NCBI GenBank assembly: GCA_032718475.1 | Contig: JAUCBJ010004251.1 | Coordinates: forward strand, 1 to 37,070 | Source: Nemertoderma westbladi | Taxonomy: Eukaryota > Xenacoelomorpha > Nemertodermatida > Nemertodermatidae | Length of the DNA stretch: 37,070 nucleotides | Direction: 5' to 3' | Shown: piece by piece, positions 10,601 through 18,577 of the stretch | Position numbering within the stretch: the stretch's first letter is position 1 | How the letters are laid out: every line of letters begins with the position of its first letter | Notes under the pieces: generated by a model | Seen by the model: the letters and a program-made list of their open reading frames with translations, nothing else | Told to the model about the DNA's origin: nothing | Databases searched by the model: none | Translations under genes and position numbers: made by a program

Positions 10601-13600
10601 TGTTAATCGATAGCGGGGCAGCATTTACGCTAACCGAAGATTAGGTGACCGAAATGTTTGGATTAAAGACTAAGCCGAGTAAAATGGCGGTGACCACAAT
10701 ATCAACTTAAGACGAGGTCATGAAAATGAGAACAGTGTATAAGTGTACATAATATAGAAACAGTTTCAAAGATCCTACTGTAACATATATATACCACATA
10801 TGAAACATATGTGGTATATATTTTTTAACGGGATAAGAACTGCAATAGGCCTGCCTACCTTTACGCCTGGTATAGTGCATATATGTATCTGTCTATGTCT
10901 GTACCCCTTACTGATACTTATCAGCGCAGATGACAATGCACAACCACAACCTGACAAGTGAAAACCACCATACAGCCATACATATGTTTGTCTAATTCTG
11001 TTAATACAGCACTGTACATGTACAATGCACATGCACAGCACAATGTGCAAAGTGCAAGGCAGAAAGCAGGCAAGTCACACACTGCATCACTGAACAATTG
11101 AGTTGCCTATGATTAGCGGTAGGCTTATGCAACGCATTATGCTGTTATGGGTAAAATATAAAATAATTTGCGTTTCACTAGCTAAACTGCAAGCGACACG
11201 ATGTGGTTAAGAAGAAAGATTGCAGGATCAGACTATGAAATGCCTATCATTTTAAGAATGTGTCCCACCGCCAGCCCTCAAATGCAATAAACAAAACAAT
11301 TGGACGATCGACTATGGTTACTTCAATTTAGTGTCCATACAGCCTTCACAGATCATTTAAACCTTATAGTAGGTTAAACCTATACCTTAAACCTATATAG
11401 TTATACATTATATTGTTAAATAGCCGTACTTTAGAAAATACAGTATAACAAAAAAAATATAGATTCAACGTATTATACTACTGATTAAAACGATATTTCT
11501 TCTATGTTCTTAATGCAAAAAGATGAGTAATGACAACAACAATCTCCGCATCCCCCCCCCCCCCCCCCCCCCTCGTTATTCTTTTCTGTACATGTATTAC
11601 TGTAAGACCTGTATTACTATAAGGCAAATATGTGTGCAACATATAAAATCCATGAACTGGATTACACAATTACGAATTGAATAGTTTATGGATTTAAATT
11701 TAACTTCGGAGTCTTGGCTATGGCTATTTCACATATGCTCGACATATATTATTCACATGCGCATTCTCACACATTTATTTATGATAAATTCATATGTGCA
11801 ATATATAAATACCATAAATGGCGATACACACATTCTAAGTGTATGTATCAACGCATGCGTGACATGTATTATTCATACATTAGCATAAAAACCCAATTTC
11901 CAGACACACCTATTCCATACAACATATATAAACCACATATGAAACATAAGTTCATGTTTAACTGGGATATATATATATATATACTACACTTCGTATCCAA
12001 TTCAAACAGGTTTTCATTACTGTTTCTTCTCATAGTTGGACTTCATATGTTGCTCGATACATGGCGAGATCGCGAACCCGATCGCTTAAGCTCATCGATA
12101 TCAATAATTATATGCAACCGAGCCCGGAGGAGTAACTGAGGTTTCCCAAAGGTTTCTCTGAGTAACTCAATGGCTTCCTCATAGTCTTCGTTGGTTAGAT
12201 GGAAGTTTGCTATTAGTTTGGCAACATCTAAAGAAGAATTTTATTTTGATAATTTCATAGCCCCAGCAATCTCTGTACCTAAATAAACGGCGTCATTCCA
12301 TCGATTCCCTAATAGCTAGCAGCTTCAGCATGGGAAGTTCTTGCGGTTTCATACCAGCACCGATACCAATATGGGAATTCGAATTTGCTGGGTTGTGGGT
12401 TAACGTTGCCTGGAAGTGACTCAGTGTCTACAGTACTAACAGTTCGGCTCATCGAATAGCCGAATAGATACGCAAATCTTCTTTGGAAGATGCATCGATC
12501 TTGATAATTACACCATATCCTCATCATGGGGATCCATGATACTGTGATCGAAATGACAGCAACAATTGCCAAGTAGTAGAGTCCAAAGTGTGTCTGTGAA
12601 TTTATCTTTCGCGAGGGCTTATTTGAAATTCAACTGCAATTATTTGAATTATAGCTCCTATCTATTTTTTTGCTATGAATGCAATCGAACACTGAAAGTG
12701 CGAATTTTCACCCTAACAGTGAATGTATAGCTTTTAACTCTACTTTAACCTTTTCGATAAATTTCAGTACCTTTTGTTAGCTTTTGGTAATTGTCCACTT
12801 TCAGTACTATCCGTTTTCACATTACTATTTCTAGAAAAGATTTTATGAATAATACTACTACTACTACTAGGTCGAGCGAACTCGGACATTGAAAGTGAGA
12901 ACTTAGTCTTTAGGTGCCTGGTGTTACGGTATATGGCGCTGTACACATTATTAGCCATTGTACGGTATAATATATTGATTCATTATGCAGTATAATATAT
13001 TAGTCCGTTATACTGTACGCAATATTAGTCCGTTATGCAGTATAATATTTTAGATAAGATGTGATGGCGAGGTGATATTTAGATAAGGAAATTAAAACGC
13101 CCATATATTTTTGAACTCATCCATTTTGTATAGTATGTAGCCCTACCTACGTAATTTTGTATTAGGATATAAGTAGATAGTTCCAGGGTAGCAAGTTCAG
13201 TTGGACCCTGGATATGTGCTTGCTGTTATTAGCTTCGATAGGGCCAGCATCTAGGGACGCAATCCTAACCATTCAGCAGCCAGGGACACGATCCATTACC
13301 ATATATGGTAATAATTCGCGGTTTGGAAGCCCTGAGGTTCACAATCCGGCTTTCTTATTGGACTAACTGTTTCCAGGTTGGTCTAATGCTAGCGCGGACT
13401 GGAGAGCCAATAGGAGAGCGATTGCATCACCCTTATTGCATCATCCTTCTCGGATCACCTATAAATTGGCGGTTTGCCGGTAGAGCTGTACAATTCAATC
13501 CTACTCCTCTACAACACCAAGCCCATCTCATTATTCTGTGTTAAGTTTAGGAGTACAATTTGTGCGTATTTTCTGCATTTTCTACCTTTTGATCAATTTT

Positions 13601-16600
13601 CTTGGAATGATTCGTTAGTGTTATTATTCTTAACTGTGTTTCTCAATCAATCCTATTGATTACTGCTAATTACAACCGGAACTATGATTTCTACCTCTTT
13701 CGTTAATGGTTCTATGTAATTCATTTCGACGCAATAATCCTACGGGATTTCTGAGACTGTCAGACTTGTGATTTGCATGCGCCGCTACGGTAGCTATTCA
13801 ATAATGGAGGGCTAAGGTGCCAGTAGGCGGTGGGCGCATCGGGGGGTTAGCGACGAAGGGGGCTTCAAAGGCGGGCAACGCTGGCGGGGGGTCAACGTTG
13901 TGGTCGGGCAATTTGAACTGTAGGTAGAGACCGCTCGCTGGTACGGTAACTAGGGGGCTGATGATCCAGGTTTTGCCTCTATTTAGTATTAGGGGGACAG
14001 GAATTGGGTTAGTTAGGAAGCCTAGATGTACCCGGGAGGGGCCTGCATACCCTACAGTAAATTGCGAATTAGTAAATTGCGAATTAGTAAATTGCGAATT
14101 AGTCAATTGCGAATTATTATGTTGCGAATTATATAATTGCGGATTGTATAATTGCAAGTTGTACTATTGTGATCTGTGATTGCTGACGCTGATTGGTGTG
14201 TTACTGAAGTGTGCCTATGATTACGAATGCTTAGGTAGGCGCCCCTTTCTCTTTGATTGATTTCTATTTCTTAGTTACAACAAATAATTACTGATTAGGT
14301 CAAAGTAATACGGCATTTTAGGCTATTACTAGCGAAACCTGTTGTGTGATAAATTAGAATTACGCATTCTGGAACTCTTAGTAATTAGTGCGCTGTTACA
14401 TATTTGTGACTGTAATTGATTAGTAAAATTAAGAATTAGTACGCAGCATACCGGAGAGTAGCTAAGGTAATAATTTAGAGTACCGTAAACTATTCACGCT
14501 GAGCGGTTATTTGCATTAGCGGGCAATAAGCTAGATCGCAGTAGTCAGTACGCAAGACACTAGTAGATTGCTGGCCTAAAGCCAGCTGCAGGCAAGTTTA
14601 GACCCAGAGCGGTATTACCTACGAAAGACAGTGTACTGTACCAATTTTTTGATTATTTTAAATATTCTCGCATTCACACATTCCGTTAGGGAATCCCCAG
14701 TATTCGCGATTAGAAAAGACGTAGGCAATAGCGTGCTTTAATAGTGGTAAAATTAGGTGTAAGAATACTCTGAGTGCAAAGCCTCTCGCACTCGTCTTAA
14801 GTAAGCTTAGGGAGCCGACTCGGGTTTATTGTTTTGGTTATTCCCGTGTGGCTCATAGATTCGAACAGTTAGCTCTCTATCGAGCGATCGGTAGAGAAAG
14901 GAACAAGCGATTTTGCAGGAGCTGTGTAAATTTAGTAAAATATATTAGCGGACGGCAGATTAGCGCCATCCAACGGTAAGTAGCGGTTTTGTATTTAGCA
15001 GCCTTTACATTTTAGTAATAGCACGCTCCTGATCGCCTTTACTTAACAGTAGCGCAGTCTTTGTGTCTCATTGGTTAGGCGAGAATTCATTAGGTTGGCA
15101 GAGAAGTATACGGGTATTTGTCTGTTCAACAGTTCTGCTGTTAGTATAGGGGTCGCGGTTGTTTATCACCTGGCGAGATCTGATTTCCAGATGATATCCA
15201 TTTTTGATAGTGCTACACATGCGTTTACTTTCCTGACTTCCATGTCTTATTTTGCTATTCTCTATCCTTGATCCAATGTACTGGAAGTCGTAAAACTTCC
15301 ATAGTTGATTATTATCAATTGTTGTAAAGTTTCCATCAACATTAAAAGACATGAATTCTGGTAGCATTTAGATGCAATCTAACCTCCTGAGCAGCCCCCT
15401 CCACTTCATTCAGTAGAAGCCATGCATCTGCTAGCATATTAGAGAGCAGGGCGATGTCATCCGCAAAGTCGGTGTCTGTGACTGGTAGTTACTGGATTTT
15501 TACTGTACTGCTGCGTTCTTATAGTGTGAATCCAAAATCTTCACCCTTTTATGGCCGTCCTCATTGCGTAATCCAGTTACAAATAGTATTGGTGCCAATC
15601 ACGTTGAATGCAGTACGCCAGCCAGGATTGAGAATAATAATATGGGACCATAAATTAATTGTTTCAGCTCTGAATGTTTGTGATACCGCTGAAAATAATT
15701 GTGATGACTCAACTACAACCTGCAGTCAGGACAATAATAACACTGGCTCGTTTTCATGCCCATGTCGTCCAGGACACAGAGCACTCAGTACGACTATGTG
15801 TGAAGGTCAGTATATCTCTGTAAAATGATTTGATTTTAAAGGATTATTACTAATGAGAAGTAAATATCATAAAATAATCAGAATGTTAACATTATCAAAA
15901 AGACAAGGGCCACGAGTACCCTACACATTAATGACAAAAGAATATGATGCACATCACATGACTTCAACTATTATATTATTTACACTTGTAGGCACAACCA
16001 AATCAAAAGATTATATTATAAATCATCAAATTGGTACGGTTTAAATATTATTGGTTGTTATAAATAGATGAGGAAGGAAGTTGAGGTAACCTGCATCAAA
16101 TCCTACCCATAAGTATATGCATTTTTCTCTATTTCTGAGAAGGAACCTCTCAGAAAGGGAGATGTCCCTCTGTTAGTGGTGGAGATTGAACAGCCATATT
16201 TTTTAAATAAATACTAATATTATTATTTAACACATTAGCAGGGTAAAACATAATTATAATTGAAGAAACATAATAAGAATATCTATAGATTGTGCGGTAA
16301 ATATACAGTTGCCTACGCTTTATAGAGTATAGTATAGTATATAATAATAATTGTCAAATTGGAATCATGTATTCATATTATTTTACCTTTTACTGTTTGT
16401 AGATATTGATGAATGTACAGAAAAACAAAATGATTGCAACCCGACCAGCAAGGATTGCCGCAATACCGCCGGTGGATTCGAGTGCATATGCAAGCCAGGA
16501 TACAGTAATCGAAATGACAGCAACAACTGCCAAAGTAATATAAAATACATATACATATTAATAATGATTAACATCAGCATATAAAAATGTCTGCTGATTG

Positions 16601-17530
16601 CTGCTTAACCGAGATTACATATAATATCACTTACAGTATGTATTAATTAAAAACCATTCAGCAGTTTTTTTTTTCAATAATAATTCAAATTCTAATTATC
16701 TTGTTGAGCTACATAATCTAACCCTATATTTATTCACAGGTGAAGTCACTACCAACACTAGAACAATTTATAAAGGAGATTGTAAAAAGTTTAAGAATAA
16801 TGATACTAAATTAGCTAAGTTTAAGCAGATACACACAAGCCACATAAAACAGGCATTGGATTTGGAAAATGTTGAAGTTATTGTCACGAATTTCACATGT
16901 GGTTCTATTGTTCTAGACACGGAAATTAGGCTCCTTGGTAGTGTTTTTACACTTAAAGAATGGAATGAGATAGTTGAAAACAGTACCAGTACAGGGCAAA
17001 GAGATATTGTTATCGATGGCGAGACCTACTCCTACTCAGGATCAATATTTCAAATATCGATAACCTTAAATTTAACCTACTCACCCTGTGTTCCTGAACC
17101 TGTTATCGTGAGAGCATTGTATGATCGCTTTTATAGTACGATTGGATCCATGGTGATTGGCTTTGAATCGGACCAAGAGTGCCATACTTTTGAAAAAACG
17201 TATGGGAAATCAAGGATAACGATTCTAATATACGACACAAAGTTGGAAATGTTGCTGCAAGGCATGGAGGAAGGTTTTACAACATTTATTGATGGCCAAC
17301 AATTTGATTTGACATCATATTCACTCGCTCAGACAGTTGATGAAATGATACGCAATGCAACTGCTTCACCTATGCCAGACACTTCAACCACATCAGCTGC
17401 TACAACGAACGAGGTTACTGATGGATCATCCACAACAACACAGGAATCAACCACAGATGGGGCTGCATGCGTTGTCCATCTTGCTTACTATTTGAAGATC
17501 TTCATCGCCTCTCTTCTATGGCTCTTTTGA
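360..17530 (+). CDS. Mucin-like EGF-containing secreted or GPI-anchored protein, 3' part of a spliced gene
   Basis: This is a gene model, not one open frame. Fifteen Thr/Ser-rich mini-exons between 360 and 6509 are followed by EGF exons at 15668-15805 and 16403-16534 and a terminal exon at 16740-17530 with stop TGA. Every internal exon is phase 1-1, so all join in one frame and exons can be gained or skipped without breaking it. Thr/Ser runs of this kind are usual O-glycosylation substrates, so an extended extracellular stalk is inferred. Start, signal peptide and any earlier domains are left of the window. One mini-exon (1505-1546) has lost its donor to a transposon insertion. The order Thr/Ser array, EGF, EGF, globular domain, hydrophobic tail resembles membrane mucins, but I do not recognise a named orthologue. 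The join across the 9-kb intron is inferred from phase and strand only. Confidence 0.65.
526..579 (+). CDS. Mucin-like mini-exon 2 (54 bp)
   Basis: Identical in coding sequence to mini-exon 1; starts 166 bp after it. Donor GTTAGT. Confidence 0.7.
693..746 (+). CDS. Mucin-like mini-exon 3 (54 bp)
   Basis: Identical in coding sequence to mini-exons 1 and 2; starts 167 bp after exon 2. Donor GTTAGT. Confidence 0.7.
857..910 (+). CDS. Mucin-like mini-exon 4 (54 bp)
   Basis: Diverged copy with Ser to Pro (EDP) and Val to Ala (DAT) changes. Acceptor TTTTTTTTAG, donor GTGAGT, stronger than the GTTAGT of exons 1-3. Confidence 0.7.
1022..1075 (+). CDS. Mucin-like mini-exon 5 (54 bp)
   Basis: EDP variant reading TEDPTTTTSTTTDVTTT after the split codon. 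Acceptor TTGTTTTAG, donor GTGAGT. Confidence 0.7.
1187..1240 (+). CDS. Mucin-like mini-exon 6 (54 bp)
   Basis: Same coding sequence as mini-exon 5, starting exactly 165 bp after it. Donor GTGAGT. Confidence 0.7.
1358..1393 (+). CDS. Mucin-like mini-exon 7 (36 bp)
   Basis: Shorter unit with acceptor TTTCCAG and donor GTTAGT. It reads TAKTTMDVTTT after the split codon. The Glu-Asp segment is lost and the Asp-Val-Thr-Thr-Thr end kept. It still has a length divisible by three. Confidence 0.6.
1505..1546 (+). pseudogene. Mucin-like mini-exon 8, donor site disrupted
   Basis: First unit of the 42-bp class, reading SEAATTTSNVTTT after the split codon. A good acceptor (TTTTAG) is present. The normal GTGAGTAAC donor is replaced by GTATAGTAGG because a transposon begins about 3 bp downstream. 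Without that donor this exon is probably skipped or spliced aberrantly. Confidence 0.6.
1735..2372. repeat. Internal inverted repeat, arms about 280 bp
   Basis: The left arm (about 1735-2012) matches the reverse complement of the right arm (about 2095-2372) at roughly 80% by eye. Examples are the ATATGCATTYCACTAC block and the block around GTCGCC and TCTATATAG. A third partial copy of the outer motif (CATTGGAACCGCAATGAT) lies near 2667. The transcript would form a long imperfect hairpin. Confidence 0.7.
2837..2876 (+). repeat. (GTC)n trinucleotide tract
   Basis: About 13 GTC/GTT triplets, nearly perfect, inside the transposon-like insertion. Confidence 0.9.
2950..3640 (+). repeat. Five ~148-bp tandem units, each with a CTCF-like core
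   Basis: Units share blocks around TTTAAGCTGAAACTTGG, TATGTACTAGACCA and CCGCTAGAGGGC. The last block begins at 3002, 3147, 3294, 3450 and 3599 (final base varies in the last copy). This fits the known CTCF core pattern CCNSYAGRKGGC. Binding is inferred, not shown. Confidence 0.75.
3793..3820 (+). pseudogene. Truncated mini-exon 3' end after the transposon
   Basis: ACTACAA followed by GTGAATAACTTGTGC repeats the mini-exon end and donor region. There is no acceptor or exon body upstream, so this is a remnant left by insertion or target duplication. Confidence 0.6.
3921..3962 (+). CDS. Mucin-like mini-exon 9 (42 bp)
   Basis: Acceptor TTTGTTTTAG, donor GTGAGT. It reads SEAATTTSDVTTT after the split codon. 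It stands alone between the two transposon-like insertions. Confidence 0.7.
4026..5579. mobile_element. Second transposon-like insertion with G-tract inverted ends
   Basis: A 19-base G run (4061-4079) followed by ATTCGACCCAGAC mirrors the right end. There the reverse complement reads a G run then ATTCCACCCAGAC (5546-5570). CTACTCTGGG at 4026 and its near match CTACCCTGGG at the right end may be the outermost TIR. No transposase is seen. A tRNA-derived SINE is nested at about 4480-4707. The rest is AT-rich without coding potential. The right flank resumes with a mini-exon end remnant (ACAAGTGAGTAAC near 5617). Confidence 0.6.
4480..4707 (-). mobile_element. tRNA-derived SINE
   Basis: On the minus strand it starts GGAGGGGTAGCTCAGTTGG, a classic tRNA head with an A-box. 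A B-box-like GGTTCAGCCCC follows about 40 bp later. Next comes a core including GGGGTCGATAAAATGAGTACC, then ACCAGTTAAATAACTGG. The T-arm pairing is broken, so this is not a working tRNA. From memory the core resembles the central domain of cephalopod and other invertebrate SINEs. That match was not tested. Confidence 0.65.
5714..5755 (+). CDS. Mucin-like mini-exon 10 (42 bp)
   Basis: Acceptor TTTCAG, donor GTGAGT. First member of a run of six exons spaced exactly 152 bp apart. Codes SEAATTTSDVTTT. Confidence 0.7.
5866..5907 (+). CDS. Mucin-like mini-exon 11 (42 bp)
   Basis: Acceptor ATGTTTTAG, donor GTGAGT. Its unit is nearly identical to that of mini-exon 13, revealing a two-unit (304-bp) duplication. 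Confidence 0.7.
6018..6059 (+). CDS. Mucin-like mini-exon 12 (42 bp)
   Basis: Acceptor TTGTTTTAG, donor GTGAGT. The preceding intron has the GGCTTTATTTTTTTAAG variant shared with mini-exon 14. Confidence 0.7.
6170..6211 (+). CDS. Mucin-like mini-exon 13 (42 bp)
   Basis: Copy of mini-exon 11 displaced by 304 bp, sharing its ATGTTTTAG acceptor variant. Confidence 0.7.
6322..6363 (+). CDS. Mucin-like mini-exon 14 (42 bp)
   Basis: Copy of mini-exon 12 displaced by 304 bp, with a TTGTTTTAG acceptor. Confidence 0.7.
6474..6509 (+). CDS. Mucin-like mini-exon 15 (36 bp), last of array
   Basis: Diverged end unit reading SEAATTTDFPA after the split codon, donor GTGAGT. Downstream sequence no longer matches the repeat intron. 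Its Phe-Pro ending may mark the transition from mucin repeat to EGF region. Confidence 0.65.
6520..7585. other. Intron sequence before LINE insertion, no gene seen
   Basis: AT-rich with two short TAC/GTA trinucleotide clusters near 6812 and 6993 that are inverted relative to each other. The minus-strand open frames here show no recognisable domain and I do not call them. Confidence 0.5.
7586..7629 (-). repeat. (ATT)n LINE tail
   Basis: About 14 ATT/AAT triplets ending the LINE; this microsatellite marks the 3' junction. Confidence 0.85.
7642..7676 (-). other. LINE 3' UTR stem-loop
   Basis: GCGCCCT (7642-7648) pairs perfectly with AGGGCGC (7670-7676), leaving a 21-nt loop. It lies just 5' of the (ATT)n tail on the element strand. 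L2/CR1-type LINEs are known to use a 3' stem-loop for recognition by their own RT, so that role is inferred. Confidence 0.7.
7790..8494 (-). pseudogene. LINE C-terminal domain, +/-1 frame from RT
   Basis: Includes VKSGARSLGYQMD-like thumb sequence, VRDAFYHLRSLSKVKRYF, LDAFNSLYYGLP, QNCAARMLTNTGKRDHITP, LRELHWLPVRRRINYKI and WNSLPLHVRNATTVETFNSRLKTHLF. These are characteristic of CR1/L2-group C-termini. The overlap with the RT frame at 8433-8494 marks a frameshift of one base. Ends TAA/TGA just before the 3' UTR. Confidence 0.88.
8433..10106 (-). pseudogene. LINE reverse transcriptase
   Basis: Continues in frame after the TGA stop; the GTG at 10098-10100 is not a real start. A Lys/Arg-rich linker leads into RT motifs FRPISNLRYIAKLTEKVV, LQSAYRKYHGTETA, MIMLDLSAAFDTV (first catalytic Asp), GLPQGSVLG and YHLYADDTQIYIAF (YADD at about 8625-8636). 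The usual P after GSVLG is Leu here. It ends in a wrong-frame tail (after KLNTDN) because of a frameshift. The product polymerised LINE cDNA at nicked target DNA. Confidence 0.9.
10107..10640 (-). pseudogene. LINE endonuclease fragment (APE-type)
   Basis: Reads FEYMETLL, then GDFNFHID (catalytic Asp/Asn block), HRKGHTLDLVL and ISDHYMVTF, the typical order of the C-terminal half of an exonuclease-endonuclease-phosphatase domain. It ends at TGA (10107-10109). The downstream RT frame is the same, so one nonsense change separates them. Upstream coding continues without a stop to about 10640 but the first catalytic motifs are missing. Confidence 0.8.
10650..12530. other. Intron interior, low-complexity, no gene seen
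   Basis: AT-rich with many CATATG-like and TATA runs. It contains a perfect 16-bp hairpin (10787-10821) and a 20-base C tract (near 11553-11572). Open frames on both strands lack recognisable domains. Confidence 0.5.
10787..10821. repeat. Perfect 16-bp hairpin with AAA loop
   Basis: ATATATACCACATATG at 10787-10802, loop AAA, and its exact reverse complement at 10806-10821, followed by a T run. A degraded half copy (AACCACATATGAAACATA) lies near 11931, so it is probably a dispersed palindrome. A functional RNA is possible but unsupported. Confidence 0.85.
12538..12573 (+). pseudogene. Remnant of the second EGF exon's 3' end
   Basis: About 35 bp match the end of the EGF exon at 16499-16534 with roughly three changes and one missing A. 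In the EGF frame it reads YCDRNDSNNCQ against YSNRNDSNNCQ. Upstream sequence shows no other EGF cysteines, so only the exon end and perhaps a donor (GTAGTA) survive. Confidence 0.6.
12580..13790. other. Intron interior, short repeats only
   Basis: Contains about three degenerate ~28-bp repeats of TTAGTCCGTTAT and GCAGTATAATAT between 12960 and 13055, and a TAC cluster near 12850. No supported exon. Confidence 0.5.
13798..14157 (-). other. Unrecognised open frame with repetitive N-terminus
   Basis: A 119-residue minus-strand frame begins with about six degenerate 15-bp units (Asn-Ser-Gln-Phe-Thr repeats) and passes through LGFLTNPIPVPLILNRG. It ends Pro-rich (ANPPMRPPPTGTLALHY). The lower repetitive region makes the start unreliable. 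Such a Pro-rich tail could come from a decayed retroelement, but no diagnostic motif is present. It may not be coding. Confidence 0.25.
14060..14160 (+). repeat. 15-bp minisatellite, about 6 units
   Basis: Units of AATTGCGAATTAGTA, the first three near perfect, then drifting (AATTATTATGTTGCG and so on). Confidence 0.85.
14180..15065. other. Intron interior, no gene seen
   Basis: No recognisable domain on either strand. A small imperfect hairpin (CTCTCTATCGAGCGATCGGTAGAGA) lies near 14873, given here only as a site. Possibly part of an old retroelement continuing from 13.8 kb. Confidence 0.4.
15070..15630 (-). pseudogene. RTE-type LINE reverse transcriptase fragment
   Basis: Minus-strand reading in changing frames gives LDYAMRTAIKG (near 15580), then DFADDIALLSN (catalytic Asp pair at about 15455-15468). 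Next come LNEVEGAAQEVRLHLN and, after a frameshift, FYDFQYIGSRI. This is the RT palm-thumb order of RTE-clade LINEs, which use FADD rather than YADD. Several stops and frameshifts show it is dead. It sits immediately upstream of the EGF1 acceptor in the same intron, antisense. Confidence 0.75.
15668..15805 (+). CDS. EGF-like exon 1 (46 codons)
   Basis: Acceptor ATTGTTTCAG, donor GTCAGT, phase 1-1. Six cysteines in EGF order: VCDTAENNC, DDSTTTC, SQDNNNTGSFSC, PC and RPGHRALSTTMC. There is no Asp-Ile-Asp-Glu entry, so calcium binding is less likely than in the next module. The upstream frame in this region belongs to the LINE and intron, not this gene. Confidence 0.85.
15806..16402 (+). other. 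Intron between EGF exons
   Basis: AT-rich intron of 597 bp; small open frames have no recognisable content. Confidence 0.7.
16403..16534 (+). CDS. Calcium-binding EGF-like exon 2 (44 codons)
   Basis: Acceptor TGTTTGTAG, donor GTAATA, phase 1-1. It begins DIDEC, the calcium-binding entry. The six cysteines include CRNTAGGFECIC, which fits the Asp/Asn hydroxylation consensus. It ends NNCQ. A damaged copy of its end lies at 12538-12573. Confidence 0.9.
16740..17530 (+). CDS. Terminal exon: SEA-like domain, Thr/Ser stalk, GPI-like tail
   Basis: Acceptor TTTATTCACAG, phase 1 entry, continuous to TGA at 17528-17530 (about 263 residues). The Met at 16856 is internal. The N-terminal half (HIKQALDLENVEVIVTNF, then GSIVLDTEIRLL) has the layout of SEA domains, a helix then a GS-V-hydrophobic strand. 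No GSVVV cleavage motif is evident, so the call is tentative. Four to five Cys and several NxT/S sites suggest an extracellular fold. Then come STTSAATTNEVTDGSSTTTQ-type stalk, DGAAC as a possible GPI attachment zone, and a hydrophobic end (LAYYLKIFIASLLWLF) with nothing after it. A short TM anchor is the alternative. Confidence 0.75.
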
Positions 17531-17865
17531 TACTAAATATCAAGAACTTTACTGAGCTACTGTTTGATAACTAACCATGACTAATGAGTTTGCTTGGTCC
17601 ATAAAGATACAATTGTATGGAGGTGGAGGTATATTTGGTTATGGGTTCAGAGCATACGCTGCTAAATTATTATAGGATGCCATATTTCAAAATATATTTT
17701 ATTTTGAATGAATACAACATCAATTAAGAAAGGCAAAAATTAATATCATAATAATAAGCTCGAGATATGTGTTATAATATCTGAAACCACAAACTCCAAC
17801 ATAAAAGATATCACTTTAAGGCTACGTTAATAGAGATATTTATCGCTCGCAACCTGATATAACTT
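17531..17865. other. 3' flank of mucin-like gene
   Basis: Presumed 3' UTR and downstream sequence. No canonical AATAAA was found close to the stop. AT-rich, no other gene. Confidence 0.5.
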
Positions 17866-17869
17866 ATTT

Positions 17870-18570
17870 TACAAGTAAGGTTATATTGAAAAATATCGAG
17901 AGTAAAATAACGCGAGTAAAAATATCGAGTGTTGAAAAATATCGAGAGAAAAAATATCGAGTGTTGAAAAATATAGAGTGTTGAAAAATATCGACTGTAA
18001 AAATATCGAGCGTTGACAAATATCGTGTTTTGAAATATATCGAGGGTAAGAATATCGAGATTAACAATTTTTTAATAAATGTTGTATGATAATTTTTTTC
18101 CTAAAAATGTTCTAGAACAAAAAGTGATCTAGAGCAAAAATATTTATCAACATTGGTAGCTAGCACATCTTCTATAATATTTATTAAAAAAATAGCAAAA
18201 ACTAGCTAGAATAATGAATTTGGTAAATGGTTACCCAAGATGTATTAATGCCATTTATTTGCACTTGCACTGTTGTAACCCATGCACTGCAATATATTGT
18301 GCCATAATTCTAAATAAAATACTCACAGAAAATGCAATATTCTTCAACAATCGATATTTTTCAACACTCGTTATTTTTACTCTCGATATTTTTCAACTCT
18401 CGATGTTTTTACTCCCGATATTTTTCAACACTCGATATTTTTCAACACTCTATATTTTTACTCTCGATATTTTTCAACACTCTATATTTTTCAACACTCG
18501 ATATTTTTCATCTCGCGTTATTTTTACTCTCGATATTTTTTAATCACGATAATTTTCAACACGATATTTT
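17870..18570. repeat. Foldback structure A: inverted minisatellite arms
   Basis: The left arm (about 17880-18062) is a run of AATATCGAG units alternating with AGTAAAA and TGTTGAAAA. The right arm (about 18340-18570) is the same in reverse complement (CTCGATATTTTTCAACA, CTCGATATTTTTACT). A 280-bp AT-rich loop separates them. No coding content; apparent open frames are repeat artefacts (Ser-Ile-Phe-Phe-Asn runs). Confidence 0.85.
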
Positions 18571-18577
18571 TGGAAGC

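Larger units (their letters stand above)
7586..10650 (-). mobile_element. CR1/L2-group LINE, 5'-truncated and mutated
   Basis: In minus orientation the order is the C-terminal half of an APE endonuclease, reverse transcriptase, C-terminal domain, 3' UTR with stem-loop (7642-7676) and an (ATT)n tail (7586-7629). Endonuclease reading extends to about 10640 but lacks its N-terminal part, the 5' truncation typical of target-primed reverse transcription. An in-frame TGA at 10107-10109 and a frameshift near 8433-8494 make it non-autonomous. It sits antisense in the mucin gene intron. Clade is inferred from motif style, not from a tree. Confidence 0.85.

Noticed and set aside
11688-12139. Overlapping plus-strand open frames rich in Ile, Tyr and His
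   Set aside because: Low-complexity AT-rich sequence with TATA and CATATG runs; no domain.
15853-16044. 63-residue plus-strand open frame after EGF1
   Set aside because: Lies wholly in the intron between EGF exons and has no recognisable content.
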